A stretch of 60,958 nucleotides of DNA from Streptomyces regalis. Lineage in GTDB: Bacteria > Actinomycetota > Actinomycetes > Streptomycetales > Streptomycetaceae. Location of the stretch: NCBI RefSeq assembly GCF_001509475.1, contig NZ_LLZG01000358.1, forward strand, positions 1 to 60,958, read 5' to 3'. Below the pieces are notes generated by a model that had not been told where the DNA came from, did not search any database, and worked only from the letters and a program-made list of their open reading frames with translations. Positions 31,368-40,386 of the stretch are shown here, in pieces. Made by a program: the position numbers and the translations under genes. How positions within the stretch are numbered: the stretch's first letter is position 1; the number at the start of each line of letters is the position of its first letter.

Positions 31368-33089
31368 TCAGCCGGTGAACTTCACGTCGGTGATGGCCTG
31401 CTTGTAGCCGGTGCCGCTGTAGTTGGCGGAATCCTCTCCGGAATACGGCATCGCGGTCAGCCAGACCAGTACGTAGCGGCTCTTCACCGGCTTGTCGACT
31501 GTCACCTTCGCCAAGGTGCCGCTTGTCGTCACCTTGCCCAGCTCTGTCATCGAGCTCAGCGGCGTGGACGAATCCGGTGTGTCGGTCGCGTACAGCTTGA
31601 CGGTGGTGTGAGGGCCGCCGTACCGCAGTGCGATCGTCGCGGTCGACACCTTCTGGGTGGATCCGAGGTCGTAGACGATGCCGACGCCGGGCTTGATCAC
31701 TATCTCCGGACCGTCCTTGTAGCTGTTGGTCCGCCATCCCGTCGAGGTGCTGCCGTCGTACGTCAGGTCCACGTCGCCGGGGTGCTGGGCGTCGCCCTCG
31801 GCGACATACTCCTGGGCGCCCTGGATTTTGATCGGCTTGACCGGCTTGGTCTTGTCGCCGTTCTTGTCGTTGTCGTCCGTCGTCTGCGTCTGGTTGGTGT
31901 CGTCGGACTGCTTGCCCTGGTCCATGAGCGCGTCCGCCAGCTGCCAGCTGCCGAGGCCCAGGGCGGCGATGAGGAGGGCCGAGACCGCCCACTTGAGCGC
32001 CCTGCCGGTACGGCTCTGCAGTGGGGACGGCGGGGTCGGCACCGGCTGGGTGGCTCCCGGATGCGGCGCCTGGCGGCCGTAGGTGCCCTGCTGGTACGTA
32101 GTGCGCTGGTACTCCGGCGGCGCCGTGAACGCGGGCTCCGGCGGGCGGATGCGGGGCATCTCGCCGATCGCCTTCACCAGCTCCTCCGGCGTCGTGCACG
32201 CGGACTCGTGGCGGGAGGCGGTCGCGCCGTCGTTGACCAGTGCGCGCATGGTGAGCTCGGACAGTCCGCGGTGGACGCCGGCACGCACCTGGTCGGGGGC
32301 GATCAGGCCGACGTCCTTGGGCAGCCCGGACAGGCCGTAGGCGTCGCTCTCGTACGGCCAGCGCTGGGTGAGCGCGGCGTACAGCAGCGCGCCGATGGCC
32401 TCCGTATCCGTGCGCTGCGGCGTGTCGGAGCTGATGCCGCGCAGCGCGGCGTTCACCGCGAGGCCGCGGATGCGCCACTGGCCGGTCGACGAGCGCAGCA
32501 CGGCGTTCGGGTTGAGGCGGAGGTGGGCCAGGCCCTCGCGATGGGCAGCGGCCATGGCGGCGGACACCTGGGTGACCATCTGGTAGGCGTCGTACACCTC
32601 CAGCGGGCCGGAAGCGAGCAGCGTGGTCAGCTCGGTCGCGTCAGGGAGCCACTCGTGGACGACGTAGACGAGGTCATTTTCCTCGACGGCGTCGAGGACC
32701 TGGACGAAACGGGGGTCCCCGAGCAGCGCGGAGGAGCGGGCCGCGGCCAGCACGGAACGGGCTCGCGCATGGTCCGCGGGCAGGATGTGGACGCCGACGG
32801 CGCGACGAAGTTTCTCGTCGACCGCACGCCAACTGCTGAAACCGTCCAGACGGGTGACGCACTCCTCGAGGCGATAGCGTCTGGCAAGCTTGTGGCCGCT
32901 GTGCAGCTCGGGTGGTGAGGCCTTTCCGGGACCCTCGGTCCCGCCACTCCCCTGTGCCTCGTCGGTGTCCGTGTCCCGCTCCCGATTCTTGGCCACCCCG
33001 TCGGCCGTGGACTGGTCCGCCTGTGCGGTCAGCGGCTCGTCGCCGCTGTTGTCTGCCACGTCGACGGCAGCCGTGCTCCGTTCCGCCAC
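31368..33089 (-). CDS. Membrane pseudokinase of the MurJ-associated type
   Basis: A 573-residue protein with a degenerate Ser/Thr kinase fold. The ATP Lys position reads VGVHIL (His for Lys, about 98-103), the catalytic loop reads HLRLNPNAV where HRDLKPxN is expected, and DFG is replaced by RGL in RIRGLAVNA. It is therefore probably inactive. A membrane helix at about 365-385 (WAVSALLIAALGLGSWQLAD) leads to an extracellular beta-rich domain with YDGSTSTGWRTNSY, resembling discoidin or sugar-binding folds. In Mycobacterium tuberculosis the same modules are fused behind MurJ and regulate lipid II flipping; here they are a separate gene directly downstream of murJ. The GTG at 33089 has a good ribosome site; the frame is open to 33167. 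Confidence 0.85.
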   Translation of the reverse strand: MAERSTAAVDVADNSGDEPLTAQADQSTADGVAKNRERDTDTDEAQGSGGTEGPGKASPPELHSGHKLARRYRLEECVTRLDGFSSWRAVDEKLRRAVGVHILPADHARARSVLAAARSSALLGDPRFVQVLDAVEENDLVYVVHEWLPDATELTTLLASGPLEVYDAYQMVTQVSAAMAAAHREGLAHLRLNPNAVLRSSTGQWRIRGLAVNAALRGISSDTPQRTDTEAIGALLYAALTQRWPYESDAYGLSGLPKDVGLIAPDQVRAGVHRGLSELTMRALVNDGATASRHESACTTPEELVKAIGEMPRIRPPEPAFTAPPEYQRTTYQQGTYGRQAPHPGATQPVPTPPSPLQSRTGRALKWAVSALLIAALGLGSWQLADALMDQGKQSDDTNQTQTTDDNDKNGDKTKPVKPIKIQGAQEYVAEGDAQHPGDVDLTYDGSTSTGWRTNSYKDGPEIVIKPGVGIVYDLGSTQKVSTATIALRYGGPHTTVKLYATDTPDSSTPLSSMTELGKVTTSGTLAKVTVDKPVKSRYVLVWLTAMPYSGEDSANYSGTGYKQAITDVKFTG

Positions 33090-33225
33090 CGTCGTTCCTG
33101 CCTCCCCATCCATTGCGCGCCGTACGACTCCGTGCGCGCCGTCCGACGCCGAACCAATTGTGCCCACAGTCCGCCGCTATGCACGACACACGGTGGCGGA
33201 CGATGGTTGTGCGCGTACCCCAGGT

Positions 33226-35481
33226 TCAGCGACCCAGGCGCCCGCGGACCATGCCGACCAGTGAGTTCAGCTCCTCGATGCGCATCCGGCGGGCCGCGAC
33301 GAAGAAGACCCCGAGCAGCACGGCTCCACCGGCCAGCAGGGCGGCGAAGGAGCCGAGGACCCCCTGACCGAGGGTCTTGGAGACCCCGTAGCAGGCCCCA
33401 CCGCTCAGCAGTGCCGCGGGCACCGAGGCGATGCCGAGTCTGGCGTACGTCCGCATCACCCGGGTGCCGTCCAGGTCGCCGCCCAGCTTCTTGCGCAGCC
33501 GGTTCCAGGCGACGCCGACGCCGATCGCGTAGGCCAGGCCGTACGAGGCGGCCATGCCGACCACGGCCCAGCGGGGCGGAAGGACGACGTAACAGACGGC
33601 AGAAGCGATGGCGTTGCCGGCCGCCACGATGACCGTGTTGTAGAAGGGGGTGCGGGTGTCCTCGTAGGCGTAGAAGGCACGCAGGACGACGTACTGCACG
33701 GAGTACGGGATCAGGCCGAGCCCGAAGGCCATCAGCATGAAGCCCATGTTTGTGGCCTCGCTGGTGCCCGAGGAGCCGAACATCAACGTGCACATCGGGA
33801 CGCCGAGCGCGACGAATCCGAAGGCGAGCGGCACGATCGCGACCGCTGTGGTGCGCAGGCCTTGGGAGATGTCGTCGCGTACCGCGCCGGCGTCGTCCTC
33901 GGCGGCCGAGCGGGAGATACGCGGCAGCAGGGCGGCCATCAGAGAGACGGTGATGATGGCCTGTGGCAGGCCCCAGATGAGCTGGGCGTTGGCGTAGGCA
34001 CTGAAACCGGTGCCGGGGACGCCGGAGTCCGTGATCGCAGCGGTGGCCAGCTGGGTGACGACGAGGGCCCCCGCCTGGTTGGCGAGGACGAAGAGGATCG
34101 TCCACTTGGCGAGCATCGCGGCTTTACCGAGGCCGTGGCCCTTCCAGTCGAAGCGCAGCCGCGGCTTGAAACCGGTCTCGCGCAGGTACGGGATCATCGC
34201 GAGGGCCTGAACGACGAGGCCGAGGAGGACCCCGACGCCGAGGAGCTGGACGCCCTCCGGCGGGATGTTGGTGACCTTCATGCCGGAGTGCTCGGCGGTG
34301 CCGTACACCCACAGGAAGGCGCCCAAGGTCACGATGATGACAATGTTGTTCAGGACCGGCGTCCACATCATCGCGCCGAAGCGGCCGCGGGCGTTGAGGA
34401 TCTGTCCCATCACCACGTGGATGCCCATGAAGAAGATGGAGGGCAGGAAGTACCGGGTGAAGGTCACGGCCGTTTCATTGGCTGCGGGATTGTTGGCCAG
34501 GGGCGTCGACAGTGCCCGGACCAGGAGCGGAGCGGCGAACATGGCGAGCGTGGTGAGGACACCGAGGATCACCATGACGAGGGTCAGCAGCCGGTTGGCG
34601 TACGCCTCACCGCCGTCTTCGTCTTCCTTCATGGAGCGGACGAGCTGAGGCACGAATACGGAGTTGAGTCCGCCGCCGACGGTCAGGATGTAGATCATCG
34701 TCGGCAGCTGGTAGGCCACCTGGAAGGATTCGCCGAGCAGCCCGAGGCCCAGCGCCGAGACGATCATCGCGGACCGGACGAACCCGGTGAGGCGGGACAC
34801 CATCGTGCCTGCCGCCATCACAGCGCTCGACTTCAACAGCCCGCCGGCTCGGCCGCCCTTCTTCGCGGCAGGCGCCGGGGCAGGAGCGGGCGAGGGCGAG
34901 GGCGTGGTCGCCTCGGCCGCGGCAGGCGGCGTGGGACCCTCGTACGGACCTGCGGCCGGTGCCGGGGAGGGTCCCGGGACCGTGGGCGGCTGGTACTGGT
35001 ACTGCGGATGCCCGCCGCCCTGCTGCTGGTCGCGGAAGAGGTGCGCGAAGGCGTCGTGCCCCTGGCGCTCCTCGGTGGAGTGCGTGACGAGGTCGTCGAC
35101 GCCCACGTACTGGGTCCTGCGGGGATCGTCGCCGTACGGCAGGTACTGGCTCGGGCCCTCCGGCTCGGGCGCCGGGGTCTGGGCCCACACGTGCGGGTCG
35201 GGGGCGTACGGCGACTGGGGCGGCTGGCCGTACAGCGGTTGCTGCGGCTGGTACGTGCCCGGCGGGGGCGGCGGGGGGGCGGCGCGGTCGTACAGCGCCT
35301 CGGCGACCGGGTCCTGGGCGGTGGGGTCCTGGGTTCGGTAGGGGTCCTGGTCGTAGGCGTCCTGGAGGTACATGTCCGCGGGGTGCTGCGGCGGTACCTG
35401 GCCGTGCTCGGGCGGCGGGCCCTCGGGGTGCCCCGAGCTGCCCGCGGCCTGGCCGCGGTCACCGTCGTACGGCGCGTTCAT
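33226..35481 (-). CDS. murJ: Lipid II flippase MurJ (MviN)
   Basis: A 751-residue integral membrane protein moving the peptidoglycan precursor lipid II across the membrane. Residues 1-210 are a cytoplasmic extension rich in Pro, Tyr and Gln (YLQDAYDQDPYRTQDPTAQD). The MurJ core begins about residue 212 with LLKSSAVMAAGTMVSRLTGF and has about 14 helices, including MIYILTVGGGLNSVFVPQLV and YFLPSIFFMGIHVVMGQILN. The long N-terminal extension is typical of actinobacteria. It lies 45 bases behind the DUF6049 gene and upstream of the pseudokinase, forming an envelope operon that ends with sigM. Confidence 0.94.
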   Translation of the reverse strand: MNAPYDGDRGQAAGSSGHPEGPPPEHGQVPPQHPADMYLQDAYDQDPYRTQDPTAQDPVAEALYDRAAPPPPPPGTYQPQQPLYGQPPQSPYAPDPHVWAQTPAPEPEGPSQYLPYGDDPRRTQYVGVDDLVTHSTEERQGHDAFAHLFRDQQQGGGHPQYQYQPPTVPGPSPAPAAGPYEGPTPPAAAEATTPSPSPAPAPAPAAKKGGRAGGLLKSSAVMAAGTMVSRLTGFVRSAMIVSALGLGLLGESFQVAYQLPTMIYILTVGGGLNSVFVPQLVRSMKEDEDGGEAYANRLLTLVMVILGVLTTLAMFAAPLLVRALSTPLANNPAANETAVTFTRYFLPSIFFMGIHVVMGQILNARGRFGAMMWTPVLNNIVIIVTLGAFLWVYGTAEHSGMKVTNIPPEGVQLLGVGVLLGLVVQALAMIPYLRETGFKPRLRFDWKGHGLGKAAMLAKWTILFVLANQAGALVVTQLATAAITDSGVPGTGFSAYANAQLIWGLPQAIITVSLMAALLPRISRSAAEDDAGAVRDDISQGLRTTAVAIVPLAFGFVALGVPMCTLMFGSSGTSEATNMGFMLMAFGLGLIPYSVQYVVLRAFYAYEDTRTPFYNTVIVAAGNAIASAVCYVVLPPRWAVVGMAASYGLAYAIGVGVAWNRLRKKLGGDLDGTRVMRTYARLGIASVPAALLSGGACYGVSKTLGQGVLGSFAALLAGGAVLLGVFFVAARRMRIEELNSLVGMVRGRLGR

Positions 35482-35526
35482 GGTTACCCCACCTCATCGT
35501 CCCGGGCCCACCGGCCACGACATCGC

Positions 35527-37935
35527 TCAACGGTCCACTCTCTCACCCGTGCCGGACGGGTCGGCGCTTTCCGTTGCGGTGTCCGGTGTCAGGTCACTCG
35601 GCTGCTCCGGGGCGTCTGCCCGGCTACCGGTGCCGGATTCCTCCTTGGGGAGGTTCTCGGGCGTGAGACGGTCCTCGGGGTCTTCCTGGTTCTCCGGGCC
35701 GCCGTCGGTATCGCTCGTCTCCTCGTGGCCGCTCTCGTCGGCCTCACGGGCGGCCGCGCGCTTGCGCTGCGTGTACATCCGGAATCCAGCAAGGACGAGC
35801 AGAAGGAAGCCGCCGCCGATGACCAGCATCACGGTGGCCGTGAACTCGGTGACCTTCACGTCGAAGGTGACCGGTGTGCCGTACGGCTGGCCGTCCTCCG
35901 TGTACAGCTGGGCGACCACCGTGGCCTGGCCGTTGGCCTGAGCCGACGTGGTGAACTTCACCGTCTGGCTGTGCCCGCCGGACACCGCGACGTCCTGCTC
36001 GTAGTAGCGCTCGCCACCGATCTCAAGGCGCCTCGGGCTCTTAGAGGTGAGCCGGAGCACCAGGTGCTCCACGCCCTGCACCAGGTTGTTCTGCACCGTC
36101 ACGGGGATCATGGCGCTGCGCCCGGAGAGCTTGGTCTCCGACTTGTCGATCAGCGTGACCTGGCCGGCCAGGGAGTCGATGTACGCCTCCACGCCGTTGC
36201 GATAGTCCGCCGCCTCCGCGGAGCGGCCGCGCCACGACGTGGACATCTCGCGGTTCATGGCCCGCCCGAAGGGCGTCACCACGCGGGACTCCTTGCTGAG
36301 GATCACCTTGAACTTGTCGAGCTTGTCCTGCGTGGTCGCGATCTGCTCGTAAGCCGATCGCGGAAGCTCCTGCTTGCGCAGTGAGGAGGGGTACTGGGAC
36401 GCCGCCGGCACCTTCGTGGTGGCGCCGGAGTCGGGCTTGGCCGTGGCCGCTGCGGTGAGCTCCTGGGACTGGGACCACGTGCCGGCCTGGAGCGCCGTCA
36501 CCGCCTCGGCCAACGCCTGGGCCTGGCTCGCCGTCGGCATCCGCTGCGGGGCGACGACGATGCTGCGCTGCTTGCCCGTCTGGAGGTTGAGGGCCAGGCT
36601 CTGGGCCAGGAACCTCTGCACGGCGAGCGTCGAGCTCGACGCCCTCGTGAGGTTGCCCTGGAAGAGGGGCGACATCCGTGCGTCCGCGACGACCGCCGTC
36701 GTGCCGCCGCCGATGGGGCGGGCCGCGGAGGGCGTGTAGGGCAGGCCGCGCGTCTCCACCAGGCTGTCGCTGCGGGTGATCACCTTGTCCGCACCGGCGG
36801 AGGTGGCGACCTTGACGATGGACGGGTCGACGGCGCCGTTCACGGGCCAGGCGAAGTCGGTGGTCGGCTCCACGTGGAGGATCGAGTCGACCGTGTCGGC
36901 GGCGACGTCGGCGGCCTCCTTGAGGTGGTTCAGCGAGCCGGTGACGTTCGTGCCGTTGTGCGCCAGCGAGGCCAGGTCGGGGTCGGCGAAGGGCAGGGCG
37001 ACGACCTCCTTGTCCTGCACCGCCTCCTGCAGCTCGGCCAGCCACTGGTTGGCGACCGCCTGATGGGTGCCCGCCGTGGTCGTGTCGCCCTCACCCTGCA
37101 CGCGGTAGTTGTCCGTCATCGCGTCCACGGAGGCCAGCAGTTCGGGGTCGATCACCCAGGTGACGTCGAGCTCCTTGCCCAGCGACACGAGCTGCTGCAG
37201 ACGGCCGCCGGGGGAGATCTCCTTGGCGAGGTCGTCGTCCCGGAAGACCGGTGTCTGCGACTCGTTCGACCCCGTCTGCGCCGTCATGTGCGAGGTGGAG
37301 ATGAGCGGCCACAGCACCGTCGTCCGGGTCTTGGTGTCGGCCCCGTCGGGCTGCCACGGCAGGAACGTCCGCTGGATGCCGAGCACCCGGTCCCACGGCT
37401 GCGCGGAAGTCTCGCCGGACAGGGAGACGGCGAACGGGTAGACCCCGTCCTGTCCGAGGTCCAGCTTGTCGACCGGCACCGAGATGCTGAAGCGCTGGGA
37501 GACCCCGGGGGTGAGCTTGGCGAACTCCTTGACGTACTTCCCGCCCACCGGAGCCCCGTCGAGGTACTCCTGGTAGTCGGCGCGCCCGGCGACCGTGTCG
37601 ATGTCCGAGCGAGTGTTCAGGGCGGGACCCAGGCGCAGATCCACCTGTGCGTCGGTGACCTCCTGCTTGCCCTCGTTGGTCACCGTGCCGGACACGGTCA
37701 GTGTGTCGCCGTCACCGGGGACGGCGGGGGTGAGCGAGTCCACAGCGACGGCCACCGTGCCCGAGCCGGAGGCGGCCTTGAGGGAGTCCTGCCCGGCGGC
37801 GTGCGAGGGCACGGCAGCGGGCAGCTGGAGCAGGCCGGCCAGCAGAGGCGCTCCGGCGAGCAGTGCTCCGGTGCGCCGCAGCCACCGGCGGGCAGGTGAG
37901 GGACTCATCCCCTGGAAGTCTGCCGCCTCGGCCAC
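35527..37935 (-). CDS. DUF6049 family secreted membrane-anchored protein
   Basis: An 802-residue protein. A signal peptide is at the N-terminus (RTGALLAGAPLLAGLLQLPA, then AVPSHAAGQ), the large extracellular part follows, and a membrane helix near residue 710 (ATVMLVIGGGFLLLVLAGFR) precedes an acidic cytoplasmic tail of about 85 residues. The first extracellular part (VDSLTPAVPGDGDTLTVSGT) looks like an Ig-like fold. This is the DUF6049 family, always beside murJ in Streptomyces, with no known reaction. It probably works with MurJ and the pseudokinase at the cell wall. The start is GTG at 37935; it is the first gene of the leftward operon. Confidence 0.85.
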   Translation of the reverse strand: MAEAADFQGMSPSPARRWLRRTGALLAGAPLLAGLLQLPAAVPSHAAGQDSLKAASGSGTVAVAVDSLTPAVPGDGDTLTVSGTVTNEGKQEVTDAQVDLRLGPALNTRSDIDTVAGRADYQEYLDGAPVGGKYVKEFAKLTPGVSQRFSISVPVDKLDLGQDGVYPFAVSLSGETSAQPWDRVLGIQRTFLPWQPDGADTKTRTTVLWPLISTSHMTAQTGSNESQTPVFRDDDLAKEISPGGRLQQLVSLGKELDVTWVIDPELLASVDAMTDNYRVQGEGDTTTAGTHQAVANQWLAELQEAVQDKEVVALPFADPDLASLAHNGTNVTGSLNHLKEAADVAADTVDSILHVEPTTDFAWPVNGAVDPSIVKVATSAGADKVITRSDSLVETRGLPYTPSAARPIGGGTTAVVADARMSPLFQGNLTRASSSTLAVQRFLAQSLALNLQTGKQRSIVVAPQRMPTASQAQALAEAVTALQAGTWSQSQELTAAATAKPDSGATTKVPAASQYPSSLRKQELPRSAYEQIATTQDKLDKFKVILSKESRVVTPFGRAMNREMSTSWRGRSAEAADYRNGVEAYIDSLAGQVTLIDKSETKLSGRSAMIPVTVQNNLVQGVEHLVLRLTSKSPRRLEIGGERYYEQDVAVSGGHSQTVKFTTSAQANGQATVVAQLYTEDGQPYGTPVTFDVKVTEFTATVMLVIGGGFLLLVLAGFRMYTQRKRAAAREADESGHEETSDTDGGPENQEDPEDRLTPENLPKEESGTGSRADAPEQPSDLTPDTATESADPSGTGERVDR

Positions 37936-38199
37936 GCGCTCGCCCGTCCCTCGTCGTCAGTGGTCGTCGGAATGTGCGTCCACGCATGGTAACGATGCGC
38001 GCTGAGGGGAAGTGCCGCGGTGTGCTCCACAAGATCGGGCTGCACGGCCGACCTGTCCCATATATGCAGGAATAAGAGGAGCGCTTCTGTACGTCACAAG
38101 GAAGCCTTCGTGCACCTTTTGATGCAGGTATCCGTGCCTGCGGTGTGCACGTTTAATGGAGGCGCCCGTGGTCGCCCGGGCCACGTACCCTCTTTTGTT

Positions 38200-39642
38200 G
38201 TGCCGAACGCCAACGAAGACAAGCCCAATGTCCTGAGCCAGGTGCAGCACCGCGCGGTGAGTGAACTGCTGCGGGTCGCGCCTGTCGCCGACGACCTCGC
38301 CCGCCGTTTCCAGGAGGCCGGGTTCTCACTCGCCCTGGTCGGCGGATCGGTCCGGGACGCGCTGCTCGGCCGGCTCGGCAACGACCTGGACTTCACGACC
38401 GACGCCCGCCCCGAAGACGTACTGAAGATCGTGCGCCCCTGGGCCGACGCCGTGTGGGAGGTCGGGATCGCCTTCGGCACCGTGGGGGCGCAGAAGAGCG
38501 GCTACCAGATCGAGGTGACGACCTACCGGTCGGAGGCTTACGACCGGACCTCGCGCAAGCCCGAGGTGTCGTACGGCGACTCCATCGAGGAGGACCTCGT
38601 CCGGCGCGACTTCACGGTGAACGCGATGGCCGTCGCGCTGCCGGAGAAGGAGTTCATCGATCCGCACGGCGGGCTGGAGGACCTCGCGGCGCGGGTGCTG
38701 CGGACCCCGGGTACGCCGGAGGCGTCCTTCTCGGACGACCCGCTGCGCATGATGCGGGCGGCGCGCTTCGCGGCCCAGCTCGACTTCGAAGTGGCTCCCG
38801 AGGTGGTGACGGCCATGAAGGAGATGGCCGGTCGCATCGAGATCGTCTCCGCGGAGCGGGTGCGGGACGAGCTCAACAAGCTGATCGTGTCTGCGTACCC
38901 TCGCAAGGGGCTGACCCTGGTGGTCGACACCGGGCTCGCGGATCATGTGCTGCCCGAGCTTCCGGCGCTCCGGCTGGAGAGTGACGAGCACCATCGGCAC
39001 AAGGACGTCTACGAGCACACGCTGATCGTCCTGGAGCAGGCGATGGCACTGGAGGAGAACGGCCCCGACCTGACCCTCCGACTGGCCGCACTGCTGCACG
39101 ACATCGGCAAGCCGCGCACGCGCCGCTTCGAGAAGGACGGTCGGGTCTCGTTCCACCACCATGAGGTGGTCGGCGCGAAGATGACGAAGAAGCGCATGCT
39201 GGCGCTCAAGTACTCCAACGAGCTGGTGAAGGACGTCTCACGTCTGGTCGAACTCCACCTGCGCTTTCACGGATACGGCACCGGAGAGTGGACGGACTCC
39301 GCTGTCCGTCGCTACGTCCGTGACGCCGGTCCGCTCCTGGACCGCCTCCACAAGCTGACCCGCTCCGACTGCACTACGCGGAACAAGCGCAAGGCGGCTG
39401 CGCTGTCCCGCGCGTACGACGGCCTGGAGGAGCGGATCGCTCAGCTGCAGGACCAGGAGGAGCTGGACGCCATCCGACCCGACCTCGACGGCAACCAGAT
39501 CATGGAGATCCTCGGTGTCGGGCCCGGGCCGGTCATTGGCCGCGCTTACCAGCACATGCTGGAGTTGCGGCTGGAGAACGGGCCCATGGCGCACGACGAG
39601 GCGGTGGCGGCGCTCAAGGAATGGTGGGCCCAGCAAGGCTGA
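38200..39642 (+). CDS. cca: CCA tRNA nucleotidyltransferase
   Basis: A 480-residue class II nucleotidyltransferase that adds or repairs the 3' CCA of tRNAs. The head domain has LALVGGSVRDALLGRLGNDL with the catalytic DLDFTTDARP, then RRDFTVNAMAVALPEKEFID and DPLRMMRAARFAAQLDFEV. An HD domain follows (LAALLHDIGKPRTRRFEKDG), as in many bacterial Cca proteins. The preferred start is GTG 38200 (VPNANEDKPNVLSQVQHRAV); there is no Shine-Dalgarno sequence, but TACCCT at 38186-38191 sits eight bases before it, which suggests a leaderless mRNA. The frame is open to 38020. It is divergent from the DUF6049 operon. Confidence 0.92.
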   Translation: MPNANEDKPNVLSQVQHRAVSELLRVAPVADDLARRFQEAGFSLALVGGSVRDALLGRLGNDLDFTTDARPEDVLKIVRPWADAVWEVGIAFGTVGAQKSGYQIEVTTYRSEAYDRTSRKPEVSYGDSIEEDLVRRDFTVNAMAVALPEKEFIDPHGGLEDLAARVLRTPGTPEASFSDDPLRMMRAARFAAQLDFEVAPEVVTAMKEMAGRIEIVSAERVRDELNKLIVSAYPRKGLTLVVDTGLADHVLPELPALRLESDEHHRHKDVYEHTLIVLEQAMALEENGPDLTLRLAALLHDIGKPRTRRFEKDGRVSFHHHEVVGAKMTKKRMLALKYSNELVKDVSRLVELHLRFHGYGTGEWTDSAVRRYVRDAGPLLDRLHKLTRSDCTTRNKRKAAALSRAYDGLEERIAQLQDQEELDAIRPDLDGNQIMEILGVGPGPVIGRAYQHMLELRLENGPMAHDEAVAALKEWWAQQG

Positions 39643-39653
39643 AGCTGTGAAAC

Positions 39654-39683
39654 GGGGTCATGTTTCACGTGAAACATGACCCC
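39654..39683. promoter_or_regulatory. parS: parS site 6 inside a 30-bp perfect palindrome
   Basis: The 16-bp parS (39661-39676) is extended by seven complementary bases on each side (ggggtca and tgacccc) into a 30-bp perfect palindrome. It begins 12 bases after the cca stop, between convergent genes, so it can also form a terminator hairpin. Confidence 0.95.
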
Positions 39684-39702
39684 GAGGATGCCGGAGGGGC
39701 GC

Positions 39703-39718
39703 TGTTTCACGTGAAACA
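39703..39718. promoter_or_regulatory. parS: parS site 7
   Basis: TGTTTCACGTGAAACA, full consensus, 42 bases centre to centre from site 6 and 22 bases beyond the stop of the next leftward gene. Confidence 0.95.
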
Positions 39719-39739
39719 CCGTCCCTCTTGGCGTCTGCC

Positions 39740-40276
39740 CTACTTCTTGTACTCCTTCAGGCAGAGCAGGAAGTCGCTGCTCTTGCTGCTCTGCGAGTAC
39801 GTGTACTCGAAGTCCTTGGCCTCGCTCTCGCACTTGCTGCTGGCCGCGAGTTCGGTGGTGTACGACCCCTCGATCTTGGCCAGCACCACGTACTGGGCCT
39901 CCGAAGAGCTGCAGTCGACGACTTCAAGGTCCGGGCGGGTGGAACTGGTGCTGCCGCGGTGCATGCAGTCACCGACCGCCGCCGTCTCCGCGTCATCCCG
40001 GCTGGCCATGTAGCCGCCCGCCGCGAAGAGAAGGCCGACGACGATGAGGCCTATGCGCAGGTACTGCTTGATTCCGCGCTTCGGCTGCTGCGGCGGAACC
40101 GGTGCGTAAGGCGCCGCCCCTTGCTGGGGGAACCCGGGCTGACCCGGCTGCTGCGGGTAGCCGCCCTGGGGCGGGTACGGTGCCTGGCCCTGGGGCTGGC
40201 CGTAGGGCTGCTGACCCTGGGCGTACGGGTTCTGGCCCTGGGCGAACGGGTTGCCCTGGGGCGGCGGAGTTGTCAC
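39740..40276 (-). CDS. Membrane-anchored LppU-like protein of unknown function
   Basis: A 178-residue protein. The N-terminal 65 residues are a Pro/Gln/Gly/Tyr repeat region (PYAQGQQPYGQPQGQAPYPP). A membrane helix follows (YLRIGLIVVGLLFAAGGYMA), then a small extracellular domain with four Cys (GDCMHRG, VDCSSS, SKCESE, LLCLKEY) probably forming two disulphides. The extracellular part resembles the LppU group of small actinobacterial proteins. The start has AGGGGGACCCCC (complement of 40281-40292) upstream. Convergent with cca across two parS sites. Confidence 0.7.
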   Translation of the reverse strand: MTTPPPQGNPFAQGQNPYAQGQQPYGQPQGQAPYPPQGGYPQQPGQPGFPQQGAAPYAPVPPQQPKRGIKQYLRIGLIVVGLLFAAGGYMASRDDAETAAVGDCMHRGSTSSTRPDLEVVDCSSSEAQYVVLAKIEGSYTTELAASSKCESEAKDFEYTYSQSSKSSDFLLCLKEYKK

Positions 40277-40386
40277 TTGGGGGTCCCCCTAGAACTTGGG
40301 TGCGTGGCGCGAACTAAGCGCGGAAATAAGACGCACGTAAGCTACCGGGCTCCACTGACACCCGAGTGGCCGGGAGTGGCTCTGTG

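Noticed and set aside
36874..37899. A 341-codon plus-strand frame across the DUF6049 gene
   Set aside because: Composition is that of an antisense shadow and no ribosome site precedes it.
39654..39718. Transposon or insertion-sequence ends (repeated palindromes)
   Set aside because: The repeats are parS sites found 12 times in the window without transposase or target duplications.
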